Origin: Dinghuibacter silviterrae
GTDB lineage: Bacteria; Bacteroidota; Bacteroidia; Chitinophagales; Chitinophagaceae
DNA length: 64,000 bases
Reading direction: 5' to 3'
Assembly (NCBI RefSeq): GCF_004366355.1
Contig: NZ_SODV01000002.1
Coordinates: 62,001-126,000, forward strand
In this document: one piece after another, positions 1 to 9,064 of the stretch
Layout: every line of letters begins with the position of its first letter
How positions within the stretch are numbered: the first letter of the stretch is position 1
Notes under the pieces: model-generated
The model's database searches: none
Seen by the model: the letters and a program-made list of their open reading frames with translations, nothing else
What the model was told of the DNA's origin: nothing
Made by a program: the position numbers and the translations under genes

Positions 1-1
1 C

Positions 2-2116
2 AGTTCTTTTTTCTTAAGCGGTCAAAACATCCAAAAAACGGGGATCACGCCCGGAGATAAATTCAATCGGACCACGGTACGGTTTAACGGGTCCAAAAAA
101 TACGGGGTTTTCCGGGCCACGGGGAACGTGAGTTATGGGGAATCCAACCTGAACCAGGCGGGCAGCCTGTACAACACCTATTACCAGGTCCAGAACATTG
201 CCACGTCGGTGCCCTTTACGAGCTATGCCAACACCGACGCCCTTTTTGGCGACATCAATACGTACTACAATGCGTATGCGTTAAATCCTTATTGGTACAT
301 CGACAACGACAGGTATACCAAAAACCGGCAGGACCTGCTGGCCAGCGGTGCCCTTTCGCTGGACGCGACCAAGTGGCTTACCCTCGACTACCAGTTAGGG
401 GTGGAGAACTTCTCCTATTATGAACAAACAACGGTGGCGGCCCTCAACTTCAGCCCTTATGCTTTTTACCTGGCCAGCGCCACCCTGGCGGGCAACGAGT
501 CGGTCTATGTGGGCGATGCCCTGCCGCAGGTGGCCACCGACAACGTCACCGACCGGAAGATCTATTCGAACTTCAGAGCCACGTTGCACAAAAGCATCGG
601 GGACTTCGGCGGCCAATTGATCTTTGGCAATACCGTCAACCAGGAAAAAGAAAATGTCCTGATGAACGGGTCCACCACCTTGTTGAACATATCGGGTTTG
701 TATAACGTCAACTTCCGTTCGGGTACACCCAGCGTCAACCAGTATTATTTCCTGACCCGCAACTTTGGGAACTACGCGGACCTGACGTTGAACTATAAGA
801 ATTTCGCTTTTATTCACGGCAGCGGCCGCCAGGACAAAACGTCGTTGTTGAACGCGGCCAACCGGACGTATTTCTATCCCGGCGTGGACGCGTCCCTTGT
901 ATTGAGCGACGTCCTTCCAGGGGTAAAGGACAGCCGTGTCGTGTCTTACCTGAAGATCAGGGGCGGCATCACCAAGACGGGCAACCTCAATGTCAACCCC
1001 TACCAGGTCCAAAACGTCCTGAGTGCGGGGCCCGGCTTCCCCTTTGGACAAACGACGGGTTTGACCACGTCTTTTACCTACGCCAACGGCAATCTGAAAC
1101 CGGAGTTCACCACGTCCAACGAAATTGGCGCGGAGCTCGCCTTTTTGCACAACCGGTTTGACCTCCAGGGATCCTATTTCTACGAAAAGACCACGGATGA
1201 AACCGTTTCGGTGAGTGTATCCGATGCGTCCGGGTACCAGAACTACCTCGAAAACGTGGGCCGCATGGACAACCGCGGCCTGGAGCTGGACCTGAGGGCC
1301 AATATCCTTCGTTTGCGCAATGGACTGCGCTGGGATGTTGGCGTGCATTATACCCATTATAAAAACGTAGCCGTGGACCTCGGCCCGACGAATTCGCTGT
1401 ATATCCCGAGCAACGGGCAAAGCAACGCGTATGCCGTCAAGGGAAACCCTTATCCCGTCTTGCAGGTGCCGGACTGGAACAAGGACAGCCTGGGGCGGGT
1501 TATCGTGGGGGCCAATAACGGGTTGCCCTCGGTCAATCCCACGCTGGTGAATTTCGGCGCCACCAATCCGGCACACACGCTGGGCATTACCACGTCCCTT
1601 GCCTTTATGGGTTTTACGCTGACGGCCGTGGCGGAATACCGGGGCGGGAATGTGATGTATAACGGCACCGGCACTTTCCTGGACGTGGATGGGCTTTCCG
1701 CCCGGTCGGCGATGTTCCAACACAGCCGCTTCGTGTATCCCAACTCGGTGATCCAGGTGGGGCCGGACAAATATGTCCCGAATACGAACATCACGGTGAA
1801 CGACGGCGGCGTGGGCTTCTGGGGAAACTTCGGGTATTTCCCGCCGTCGATGTTTATCACCAGCGGCGCCTTTTGGTCCCTGCGCAACGTGAGCCTGACG
1901 TATGACCTGCCCAAGGGTGTGTTGCACCACCTGAAAGTGGTGCAGGCGATTTCGGTGGGCGTGGTGGGGTCAAACCTATTGCTTTTCCTCCCCAAGCTAA
2001 ACACCTGGCAGGACCCGGAATTCAGCGAAGACAAGGGGAACGCCACGGGCACCAACAGCATCAACGAAGCGCCGCCGACCCGGACGTATGGGGCGAATCT
2101 CAACATCACGTTCTAA
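2..2116 (+). CDS. SusC/RagA-family TonB-linked outer membrane transporter, 3' part (5' end outside window)
   Basis: The frame is open from base 2, so the gene begins before the window; about 704 C-terminal residues are visible. The protein is a run of alternating aromatic and polar beta-strands and closes with a phenylalanine (...YGANLNITF), as outer-membrane barrels do. SusC-like proteins import oligosaccharides, peptides or other large nutrients through the outer membrane using TonB energy. The signal peptide, carboxypeptidase-like domain and plug lie outside the window. A SusD-type lipoprotein starts 11 bases after the stop, which is the standard SusC-SusD pairing and the strongest support. 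Substrate cannot be told: no glycoside hydrolase or peptidase adjoins on the visible side. Confidence 0.93.
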   Translation, partial: SSFFLSGQNIQKTGITPGDKFNRTTVRFNGSKKYGVFRATGNVSYGESNLNQAGSLYNTYYQVQNIATSVPFTSYANTDALFGDINTYYNAYALNPYWYIDNDRYTKNRQDLLASGALSLDATKWLTLDYQLGVENFSYYEQTTVAALNFSPYAFYLASATLAGNESVYVGDALPQVATDNVTDRKIYSNFRATLHKSIGDFGGQLIFGNTVNQEKENVLMNGSTTLLNISGLYNVNFRSGTPSVNQYYFLTRNFGNYADLTLNYKNFAFIHGSGRQDKTSLLNAANRTYFYPGVDASLVLSDVLPGVKDSRVVSYLKIRGGITKTGNLNVNPYQVQNVLSAGPGFPFGQTTGLTTSFTYANGNLKPEFTTSNEIGAELAFLHNRFDLQGSYFYEKTTDETVSVSVSDASGYQNYLENVGRMDNRGLELDLRANILRLRNGLRWDVGVHYTHYKNVAVDLGPTNSLYIPSNGQSNAYAVKGNPYPVLQVPDWNKDSLGRVIVGANNGLPSVNPTLVNFGATNPAHTLGITTSLAFMGFTLTAVAEYRGGNVMYNGTGTFLDVDGLSARSAMFQHSRFVYPNSVIQVGPDKYVPNTNITVNDGGVGFWGNFGYFPPSMFITSGAFWSLRNVSLTYDLPKGVLHHLKVVQAISVGVVGSNLLLFLPKLNTWQDPEFSEDKGNATGTNSINEAPPTRTYGANLNITF

Positions 2117-2127
2117 ACACTTGAACA

Positions 2128-3717
2128 ATGACACCAAGATATTTGTTTTTCGGACTCGTGTTCGTCGTCTGCGGCTGTAGCAAAGGGTTCCTGAATGTGA
2201 ACAGCAATCCCAACGCGCCCAGCAGCGGGGCGCCTTCCCTCATTTTCACCAATGCCGAGGCGTTCACCGCGACGATCATCAACGGGAACGGGGGATCGGG
2301 CTTCGGGGACTTCTTCAACCTCAACTACCCGATGTCTTATGAGGCCCTCAGCAGCAACTACCAGGTGGCCTATAACATCACCCGGAACAACTATACCAGC
2401 ACCGATTTTGCCGGTGTATGGACGGACATCTACCATAACCTGAACGACTACCTGCAGGTGGGAGAAGGGGCTTCAGGTGAACCGTTTTTAGCCGCGGGGG
2501 CCAAGGTCATGGAAGCGCTGGACTACCAGATGCTCGTCGATGGCTACGGCGATATCCCTTATTCCCAGGCGCTCCAATTGCCGCAGGGCGTCACGAATCC
2601 TTCGTACGACAACGCGCAGGCGGTATACAATGCCTGTCTGGGGAAGCTGGACTCGGCCATCGCGATCTTTGAGAGCGACAGCGTGACGGCCAATGGCTCC
2701 TATAACCCGGGGAACGCGGATATTATTTTCCAGGGGTCGCCGGCGTCTTGGGTGCAACTCGCGAACACGCTCAAGCTTCGTCTGCTGCTGCACGAGGTGA
2801 CCGTGTCTTCCCAGGCGTCAACGATACAGGCGGAGGCCGCTAAAATCGCGGCCGATCCCAACGGCTGTCTGGGCGCGGGTCAGACGGCCTTTGTCAACCC
2901 CGGGTATGCGAAAGACGCCGCGAGCCACCTCAACCCGCTTTGGAGCACGATGGGGTATAGCATCACGGGCGCCCTTGCGAATGCGGATCAAAGTGCCAAT
3001 AGCTATTTCATGGCCAAGCTGGCAAGCTACAATGATCCACGGGTGGGGTTCTTTTATCTTTGCGATCCTTCGACGGGTCAGCCCTCCGGCAACCCTTTCG
3101 GTATTCCGACCAATGCCTCGGCAACGTATGTCGGGAGCGGCCCCCAGGTCAACGCCAGTACCAACAGCATCGTCTATCCGTACAATGTATCCACATCGCT
3201 TGCGACCTGGGGTATCCTGCAAGGCGCGACCCAGAAGTCGATCCTGGTGTCCTCGTGGGAAAGTCTTTTCCTACAGGCCGAAGCGATCGAAAGGGGGTTG
3301 TTGCCGGGTGGGGACGCTGCCGCCGAAGCCGCATACCAGTCGGCGATCACCGACCACTTCACCTACCTGAGCGTGTACACGAATGGAACGGTTTCAGCGG
3401 CGCCTTCCACCTTTGCGGCGGCCTATTACGGTCAGGCCCTGGCCAATGTGGGCTGGACCTCCAGCCCGGACAAGATACAGGCCATCATCACCCAGAAGTA
3501 CATCTCGCTTTGTTTTACCAATGCGGAAGAGGCCTGGACCGACTTCCGACGCACCGGTTTCCCGGGGGACCTGCCGTTGTCGACAGACCCGGCTGCCTTG
3601 TACCCAAGGGTTCTCCGGTTTATCTACCCACAAAGCGAATATGATTCCAACAAGGACAATGTGGAAAAAGAGGGGACCGTGTCCCCGGTCTCGCCAAAAA
3701 TTTTCTGGATGCCATAA
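2128..3717 (+). CDS. SusD/RagB-like nutrient-binding outer membrane lipoprotein
   Basis: 529 residues. The N-terminus is a lipoprotein signal with lipobox V14-C15-G16-C17, followed by SKGFLNVNSNPN, typical of SusD proteins. The body has the helical TPR-like layout and C-terminal segments (YISLCFTNAEEAWTDFRRTGFP, then YPQSEYDSNKDNV) seen in the SusD/RagB family, best fitting the SusD-like_2 group. It should sit on the cell surface as a lid over the SusC barrel encoded 11 bases upstream and capture ligand. It is co-transcribed with the following DUF1735-type lipoprotein (11-base gap). Ligand unknown; the subgroup is assigned by eye. Confidence 0.93.
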   Translation: MTPRYLFFGLVFVVCGCSKGFLNVNSNPNAPSSGAPSLIFTNAEAFTATIINGNGGSGFGDFFNLNYPMSYEALSSNYQVAYNITRNNYTSTDFAGVWTDIYHNLNDYLQVGEGASGEPFLAAGAKVMEALDYQMLVDGYGDIPYSQALQLPQGVTNPSYDNAQAVYNACLGKLDSAIAIFESDSVTANGSYNPGNADIIFQGSPASWVQLANTLKLRLLLHEVTVSSQASTIQAEAAKIAADPNGCLGAGQTAFVNPGYAKDAASHLNPLWSTMGYSITGALANADQSANSYFMAKLASYNDPRVGFFYLCDPSTGQPSGNPFGIPTNASATYVGSGPQVNASTNSIVYPYNVSTSLATWGILQGATQKSILVSSWESLFLQAEAIERGLLPGGDAAAEAAYQSAITDHFTYLSVYTNGTVSAAPSTFAAAYYGQALANVGWTSSPDKIQAIITQKYISLCFTNAEEAWTDFRRTGFPGDLPLSTDPAALYPRVLRFIYPQSEYDSNKDNVEKEGTVSPVSPKIFWMP

Positions 3718-3728
3718 AAATCTGTGCA

Positions 3729-4691
3729 ATGAAGAAACTACTCTATATCCTGCCGCTGACGCTGAGCGCGTGTCTCAAGGACACGTCCTCAACGGTCAAC
3801 TTTGGCACGGTCAAACCCGTGATCGAGCAACTCAATTCGGCCAACTATCTCAACCAGACAACCGCCGGTCAGGCAAACCTGTATTCGTATTTTATGCAAC
3901 TGAGGGTAGACAGCACGTATCTTGCCTCCGACTCCGTCGTCGTCGATGTGGGCGGTCCGCTGATCGGGAAGGATGTGACGGTGACCCTTGGCGTAGACAC
4001 CGGGGCTTTTGACGCTTTTAATAACGCCAACGGCGGCGGATTTGCTCTTTTACCTGCCGGCACCTATGCCTGGACCAACGGGAATACCGCGACGATCAAG
4101 GCCGGCAAGGGTACCGCGGCCTGTTACCTGACCTTTCATACGGACCAGATCGACTTCACCCAACCCTATATCCTGCCGGTCTCCATCACCGATGCACAGG
4201 GACAGACGATCAGCGGCAACTATGGCAAGACGATGTATGCCATCATCCCGGGCAACCAATACATGGGTTTGTATCAATCCGTTGGCAACCGGGTGATGGG
4301 CGAAAATGTATATATCATCAACGACCTGAAACAGGTATATGACCTGTCTGCCTTTTTTGTAGTCCAGGGAGGGTATCCGACCGCGCCCAACCCGAACCCC
4401 CACGGACCCTACGTCAGCGCCCTCATACCCAATGCCGTCGTGGCCAACTGCGCCGACCAAACGGTCTACCTGTCCATCGGCGAACAAATGGACCTCACCG
4501 TCGACCCCGCGGGCGGCGTAACGGTCACCAATGACAACATCTACGGCTTCGGAAAACAAACCTACAAACTGATCAGCGGCAGCTCCACCTGGGACCCGGT
4601 CAAACATGCATTTACGCTGAGCTACGGCTTCATAGACCCTTATTCCGGCGATACCTCCGTCGTCCAGGAAACGATGACGCGGTTAAGATAG
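3729..4691 (+). CDS. DUF1735-type surface lipoprotein, third gene of the SusCD operon
   Basis: 320 residues. The start gives a clean lipoprotein signal, MKKLLYILPLTLSAC, with lipobox L12-S13-A14-C15. The next ~150 residues resemble DUF1735: Ig-like strands with an early VNFG segment and later a PVSITDAQGQTISGNYG segment, typical of proteins encoded after SusCD pairs in Bacteroidota. The C-terminal half (from about residue 180) is a second beta-rich domain with no clear match. Probable role: an extra surface glycan- or ligand-binding protein for the adjacent transporter. The operon seems to end here, since 283 bases and a hairpin follow. Confidence 0.8.
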   Translation: MKKLLYILPLTLSACLKDTSSTVNFGTVKPVIEQLNSANYLNQTTAGQANLYSYFMQLRVDSTYLASDSVVVDVGGPLIGKDVTVTLGVDTGAFDAFNNANGGGFALLPAGTYAWTNGNTATIKAGKGTAACYLTFHTDQIDFTQPYILPVSITDAQGQTISGNYGKTMYAIIPGNQYMGLYQSVGNRVMGENVYIINDLKQVYDLSAFFVVQGGYPTAPNPNPHGPYVSALIPNAVVANCADQTVYLSIGEQMDLTVDPAGGVTVTNDNIYGFGKQTYKLISGSSTWDPVKHAFTLSYGFIDPYSGDTSVVQETMTRLR

Positions 4692-4765
4692 TTTTCTCAT
4701 GTTTCCTTTCCTTTTCTACTTCAAAAAAGCCCTACGGTATGGCCACAGGGCATCCTGCTGTCTCA

Positions 4766-4864
4766 GCAAAGGGGTATGTCCATTTAACTCTTTTGCGTAG
4801 GTCTTCAACGCGCATTGCATGCCTGGATCCTACGCAAAAGAGTTAAATGGACATACCCCTTTGC
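4766..4864. repeat. Perfect 36-bp inverted repeat (hairpin element, copy 1)
   Basis: Left arm 4766-4801 and right arm 4829-4864 are exact reverse complements (36 of 36), separated by a 27-base loop. The middle of the arm is GGGGTATGTCCATTT, then A, then ACTCTTTT. The same 24-base core, with T in place of that A, forms the stem of a second hairpin at 26030-26142. The outer 5 bases and inner ~7 bases of the arms differ from copy 2 yet are perfectly paired. No T-run follows, so it is not a standard terminator. It lies between the SusCD operon and the DUF3467 gene. No transposase or target duplication is visible. Confidence 0.9.
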
Positions 4865-4944
4865 GGGTCCCGCGGACCGGTTGCGATGCAGGGCGGGGAA
4901 AGGGTACCGGATTTGGGGTTTTACGGGTGTAGGGGTTTTGCGCG

Positions 4945-4952
4945 TATATTTG
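4945..4952 (+). promoter_or_regulatory. -7 promoter box (TATATTTG) for the DUF3467 gene
   Basis: TATATTTG matches the Bacteroidota -7 consensus TAnnTTTG exactly and lies 22 bases before the ATG at 4975. It overlaps the earlier possible GTG start at 4954, which argues for the ATG. No convincing -33 TTTG is seen at the usual distance. Confidence 0.6.
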
Positions 4953-4974
4953 TGTGCTAAAGCATTTTCATCGT

Positions 4975-5292
4975 ATGGCACAACAGGAGCAAGCACAGAA
5001 TCAGCAGCTTAATATCGAAATATCCGAAGAGGTGGCCGAGGGGACGTATGCGAACCTGGCGATCATCACGCATTCTCATACGGAGTTTGTGGTGGATTTT
5101 GTCAATGTTATGCCGGGTACGCCAAAAAGCAAGGTGAAGTCCAGGATCATCCTGACCCCTCATCATGCAAAGCGGCTGATGAACGCGCTGGCGGACAACA
5201 TCAACCGGTATGAGTCGACGCACGGCCAGATCCAGGACCTCGATACCATAGAATTGCCTTTCAACTTTGGCGGCCCCACGGCCCAGGCTTGA
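4975..5292 (+). CDS. DUF3467 domain protein
   Basis: 105 residues from the ATG at 4975. A GTG at 4954 would add 7 residues but falls within the likely promoter. The sequence reads as a typical DUF3467 protein: an early IEISEEVAEGTYANLAIITHSHTEFVVDFVN block, then PGTPKSKVKSRIILTPHHAKRL. This small, probably cytosolic family is widespread in Bacteroidota and has no established function. Its stop overlaps the region of the next start (stop at 5290-5292, next ATG at 5295), so it is probably co-transcribed with the Ldh-family oxidoreductase gene. Confidence 0.88.
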   Translation: MAQQEQAQNQQLNIEISEEVAEGTYANLAIITHSHTEFVVDFVNVMPGTPKSKVKSRIILTPHHAKRLMNALADNINRYESTHGQIQDLDTIELPFNFGGPTAQA

Positions 5293-5294
5293 TC

Positions 5295-6386
5295 ATGATG
5301 GCTGTTTTTTCCTACGAATCATTGCACCAACTGGCCCTGGAGGTTTTTGTCTCCATCGGCTGCCCGGAAGAACAGGCCCTGACAGCGGCGGACGCGTTGT
5401 TGTCAGCGGACCTGAGGGGCGTGGATTCCCATGGCGTGGCGCGTTTGAGCGGCTACGTCCGTCTTTGGGAAAACGGGCGGGTCAATCCCCGTCCGCAGAT
5501 ACGCATCGTCCACGAAACACCCTCCACCGCGGTGGTGGACGGGGATAGCGGTCTTGGCCTGGTGGTCGCGCCCTTTGCCATGGGCGTTGCCATCCAAAAG
5601 GCGGCTACCGCGGGAACGGGCTGGGTCAGCACCTGCAACAGCAATCATTATGGTATCGCAGGGTATCACGCCATGCGGGCGCTGGCGCACGATATGATCG
5701 GTTTGTCCATGACCAATGCAAGCCCTTTGGTGGCACCTACCTTTTCCATAGAACGCCTCCTGGGGACCAACCCGATTGCCGTTGCCATACCGGCCGGTGC
5801 TGAGCCGCCTTTTGTGGCGGACCTGGCGACGACCACGGCCGCCAACGGGAAATTGGAAATCCTGCAGCGGAAAGGGGCGGAGGCCCCTTCGGGATGGATA
5901 CAGGATGCGGAAGGTCGCGGCACGAACGATCCTTCCGCGACGGCCAGGGGGGGCGCCCTGCTGCCGCTGGGTGGGGACAGGGAGCACGGAAGCCACAAGG
6001 GATACGCCCTTGGGGCGGTCGTAGATATTTTCTCCGCCGTCCTGAGTGGGGCCAATTATGGCCCCTGGGTGCCGCCTTTCGTGGCTTTTCTGCCGGTCGC
6101 ACCCGATCTGCCCGGAAAGGGGATCGGACACTTCTTTGGCGCGATGCGCGTCGACGCCTTCAGACCGGCGGCTGATTTCAAGGCAAATATGGACCAGTGG
6201 ATACGCCGCTTCCGGTCGGCACGCCCCGTGGAGGGGCAGGAACGGGTGCTCATTCCGGGGGATCCGGAGCGGGAAATGGAAGGGATTCGCCGTTCTTCCG
6301 GTATACCCGTGGTGGATGCTGTGGCGGCTGACCTGGAGGCCCTTGCGCGAAAGCGGGGGGTGAATTTCCCAGCGACCATGGGCTGA
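5295..6386 (+). CDS. Ldh family oxidoreductase (malate/L-lactate dehydrogenase type)
   Basis: 363 residues from the ATG at 5295 (a second ATG follows at 5298). Family marks are the DSHGVARLSGYV segment near residue 45, which carries the catalytic histidine of the Ldh2/YlbC/YiaK family, the glycine-rich TCNSNHYGIAGYHA segment, and LLGTNPIAVAIP. These enzymes reduce 2-keto acids or oxidise 2-hydroxy acids with NAD(P)H in the cytosol; malate, L-lactate, ureidoglycolate and 2,3-diketogulonate are substrates of different members. The neighbours do not settle which applies here. Starts 2 bases after the DUF3467 stop. Confidence 0.88.
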   Translation: MMAVFSYESLHQLALEVFVSIGCPEEQALTAADALLSADLRGVDSHGVARLSGYVRLWENGRVNPRPQIRIVHETPSTAVVDGDSGLGLVVAPFAMGVAIQKAATAGTGWVSTCNSNHYGIAGYHAMRALAHDMIGLSMTNASPLVAPTFSIERLLGTNPIAVAIPAGAEPPFVADLATTTAANGKLEILQRKGAEAPSGWIQDAEGRGTNDPSATARGGALLPLGGDREHGSHKGYALGAVVDIFSAVLSGANYGPWVPPFVAFLPVAPDLPGKGIGHFFGAMRVDAFRPAADFKANMDQWIRRFRSARPVEGQERVLIPGDPEREMEGIRRSSGIPVVDAVAADLEALARKRGVNFPATMG

Positions 6387-6401
6387 TTTCCGCTGAGGCC
6401 G

Positions 6402-6409
6402 TATATTTG
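6402..6409 (+). promoter_or_regulatory. -7 promoter box (TATATTTG) before the aspartate kinase gene
   Basis: An exact TAnnTTTG match followed directly by CAGCC, a combination that recurs before hemA and prmC in this window. It lies 58 bases before the aspartate kinase ATG at 6468, leaving a leader of roughly 50 bases. An ATG at 6419 near the predicted RNA start is not in the gene's frame. Confidence 0.55.
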
Positions 6410-6467
6410 CAGCCGTTTATGAAATCGCCATCAGACCATTTCGTAACGCAATCAGAATTTAGCAGCA

Positions 6468-7787
6468 ATGAAAATCATGAAGTTTGGTGGGACTTCCGTC
6501 GGGAAGCCCGAAAGGATGCACCAAGTCAGGGAACTGATCACCCGGGACAATGAACCCAAGATCGTCGTTTTGTCTGCGCTGTCGGGTACCACGAACACGT
6601 TGGTATCGATCGGCGAATCCTGCGCCCAGGGCGAGAAGGCCGGCGCCAAGGACATCATCGATAAGCTGGAGGCGCACTACCGGTCCTTTGTAAAGGACCT
6701 GCTCAAGCCCGGACCAGCCCGGGATAAGGCGAACGGGATCGTGTCGGAGCACTTCGAGTTCCTGAACATCATCCTGAAGATATCGTTTAACGAAGCCCTC
6801 AATAAGGACATCCTGGCCCAGGGGGAACTCCTGAGCACCAAACTTTTCTCCTGTTATCTCCAGCAGGAAGGCCTCACACACAAGCTGCTGCCCGCGCTGG
6901 AGTTCATGAGCATCGACAGTTATGACGAACCCCAGGTTGGGTCCATCAAGGTCCGTTTGGGGATGCTCCTCGAAGAAAATAAGGAAACGCCCTTGTTTAT
7001 CACCCAGGGCTATATCTGCCGTAACGCCAAAGGCGAGATCGACAACCTCAAAAGGGGGGGAAGCGATTATACGGCTTCCCTGGTCGCCGCCGCCATCCAG
7101 GCTTCGGTGTGCGAGATTTGGACAGACATCGACGGCATGCACAACAACGATCCCCGCATCGTCGATAAAACGCTGCCGATCGAAACCCTTAGTTTCGACG
7201 AAGCCGCGGAGCTGGCTTATTTTGGGGCCAAGATCCTCCACCCCGCCTCCATCTGGCCGGCGCAGCACTACAATGTACCGGTGAAACTGCTCAATACAAT
7301 GCAGCCCGATGCCAAAGGCACGATCATCCAGGAAAAAGCTTCTTCCCGGGGTGCAAAAGCGGTTGCCGCAAAAGACGGCATCATCGCCATCAAGATCAAA
7401 AGCAGCCGCATGCTCCTGGCGTATGGCTTCCTGAGGAAAATATTCGAAGTGTTCGAAAAATACCGGACCCCCATCGATATGGTGACCACTTCCGAAGTGG
7501 CGGTTTCCCTGACCATCGACACCAAGGCCCACCTTGCGGAGATCATCAAGGAACTGGAGCCTTTTGGAACGGTCGAGGTGGACGAGGAACAAACCATCGT
7601 ATCCGTGGTCGGACACGAGCTTGCCGAGGAAAAGGCAACGCTGACGCGTCTTTTCGACGCCCTGGACGGCATACCGGTCCGAATGGTCTCCTTTGGGGGC
7701 AGCCCGCACAACGTATCCCTCCTGGTACCGGCCGAGCACAAGAAAAAGACCCTTCAATTACTGAATAAAGGGTTGTTCGGGTTGTAA
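6468..7787 (+). CDS. Aspartate kinase
   Basis: 439 residues, the normal length for a single-function aspartate kinase. It begins MKIMKFGGTSVGKPERM, the KFGGTSV nucleotide-binding motif of the family. Further marks are the FITQGYICRNAKGEIDNLKRGG-S-DYTAS substrate block (about residues 175-200), the EIWTDIDGMHNNDPR segment, and two C-terminal ACT-like regulatory units (from about residue 300). It phosphorylates L-aspartate, the first step toward lysine, threonine and methionine. ACT domains imply feedback inhibition by an end product, but which one cannot be read. The gene appears to have its own promoter and is followed 9 bases later by proline dehydrogenase. Confidence 0.95.
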   Translation: MKIMKFGGTSVGKPERMHQVRELITRDNEPKIVVLSALSGTTNTLVSIGESCAQGEKAGAKDIIDKLEAHYRSFVKDLLKPGPARDKANGIVSEHFEFLNIILKISFNEALNKDILAQGELLSTKLFSCYLQQEGLTHKLLPALEFMSIDSYDEPQVGSIKVRLGMLLEENKETPLFITQGYICRNAKGEIDNLKRGGSDYTASLVAAAIQASVCEIWTDIDGMHNNDPRIVDKTLPIETLSFDEAAELAYFGAKILHPASIWPAQHYNVPVKLLNTMQPDAKGTIIQEKASSRGAKAVAAKDGIIAIKIKSSRMLLAYGFLRKIFEVFEKYRTPIDMVTTSEVAVSLTIDTKAHLAEIIKELEPFGTVEVDEEQTIVSVVGHELAEEKATLTRLFDALDGIPVRMVSFGGSPHNVSLLVPAEHKKKTLQLLNKGLFGL

Positions 7788-7796
7788 AGCAAACAC

Positions 7797-9008
7797 ATGA
7801 GGGAGATTTCTTTTGACAATACCGAGAACGCATTCGCCTACAAATCAGACAAGGCGCTCAGGAAAGCGCGTCTCCTGTTTAGCTCGATGGGGTATCCCCT
7901 GCTGGTGAAATGGGGTACGCGGATGACGCCTTTGGCCATGCGGCTGAACCTGCCCGTGAAAGGTTTGATCCGGGGGACCATCTTCGAACAATTCGTGGGT
8001 GGAGAAACCCTGGAGGAAACCTCCGGTGTTGCGGCAACGCTGGCCCGTTTTGGAGTGGGTGTCATTCTCGATTACGGGGTGGAAGGCAAAGAGGGAGAAG
8101 AGAACTTCGACCATGCGACCGAAGAATTTGTCCGGGTCATCCGTTATGCGGGGTCCCGGCCCAACATCCCGCTGATCAGCGTAAAGGTCACCGGGTTTGC
8201 CCGTTTCGGACTTTTGGAGAAGCTGGACAGTTTGTCCGGCCCCGATGACGGGTACAAGGGGATCGTCCACACGGACTCACTGGGGGCTTCCGAAAAAGCC
8301 GAATGGGAAAGGGTCGTCGCGCGCATGACGCGGATCTGCGAGGCGGCCGCTTCGGCAAAGGTGGGCGTCCTGGTGGATGCGGAGGAAACCTGGATCCAGG
8401 ATCCGGTGGATGCGCTTACCACGCTGATGATGGAACGGTTTAACCGGGACGGCAGGGCGGTTGTGTTCAATACGGTTCAGTTGTACCGGCACGACCGCCT
8501 GGCTTTTCTGAAGGGGAGCTATGAGGTTGCACACGAGCGGGGTTTTCTCTTAGGGGCCAAGCTGGTACGCGGGGCGTATATGGAAAAGGAAAGGAAAAGG
8601 GCCGCCGAACAGCACTATCCTTCTCCCATCCAGCCCACCAAGGAAGCCACCGACAGGGACTATAACCTGGGCGTGGAATTCTGTATCCGGCATATCGAGG
8701 ATATCTCCCTGATCGTTGCTTCGCACAACGAGAACAGCAACCTGCTCGCGGTACGCCTGCTCCAGGAACGGCACCTTCCCCTGGACCATCCGCATATCCA
8801 TTTCTCCCAGCTGTATGGGATGAGCGATAATATTTCCTTCAACCTGGCCGCCGCGGGTTGCCCGGTCAGCAAATACCTTCCCTTCGGACCGATCGGGGAC
8901 GTCATTCCCTACCTGATGCGCCGCGCCCAGGAGAACAGCTCGGTCTCGGGTCAAACCGGCAGGGAATTGAGTCTCATACATAAGGAGCTGGAGCGCCGGA
9001 AGGGGTAG
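7797..9008 (+). CDS. Proline dehydrogenase (single-function)
   Basis: 403 residues with the features of the FAD-dependent proline dehydrogenase barrel: the [12 protein letters not shown] strand, [28 protein letters not shown], the [14 protein letters not shown] motif, and [11 protein letters not shown]. It oxidises L-proline to delta-1-pyrroline-5-carboxylate and passes electrons to quinone, probably at the inner face of the membrane. There is no fused P5C dehydrogenase domain and no such gene beside it. Starts 9 bases after the aspartate kinase stop, so the two may share a transcript. Confidence 0.92.
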   Translation: MREISFDNTENAFAYKSDKALRKARLLFSSMGYPLLVKWGTRMTPLAMRLNLPVKGLIRGTIFEQFVGGETLEETSGVAATLARFGVGVILDYGVEGKEGEENFDHATEEFVRVIRYAGSRPNIPLISVKVTGFARFGLLEKLDSLSGPDDGYKGIVHTDSLGASEKAEWERVVARMTRICEAAASAKVGVLVDAEETWIQDPVDALTTLMMERFNRDGRAVVFNTVQLYRHDRLAFLKGSYEVAHERGFLLGAKLVRGAYMEKERKRAAEQHYPSPIQPTKEATDRDYNLGVEFCIRHIEDISLIVASHNENSNLLAVRLLQERHLPLDHPHIHFSQLYGMSDNISFNLAAAGCPVSKYLPFGPIGDVIPYLMRRAQENSSVSGQTGRELSLIHKELERRKG

Positions 9009-9052
9009 CTTTGACATGGCTTTGCAAACGCGGTGCTCTGTCGGATTTTGCG

Positions 9053-9060
9053 TTATTTTG
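9053..9060 (+). promoter_or_regulatory. Near-consensus -7 box (TTATTTTG) just before thyA
   Basis: TTATTTTG differs from TAnnTTTG at one position and lies only 4 bases (CACT) before the thyA ATG. If used, the thyA RNA would have practically no untranslated leader. This also disfavours the longer frame upstream. Confidence 0.45.
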
Positions 9061-9064
9061 CACT

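Noticed and set aside
395-1930. A 511-codon open frame antisense to the SusC gene
   Set aside because: No family likeness, rich in valine, histidine and arginine; the opposite frame is a clear barrel protein.
4766-4864. Reading hairpin copy 1 as a transcription terminator of the SusCD operon
   Set aside because: No T-run on either side, and the stem is far longer than a terminator needs.
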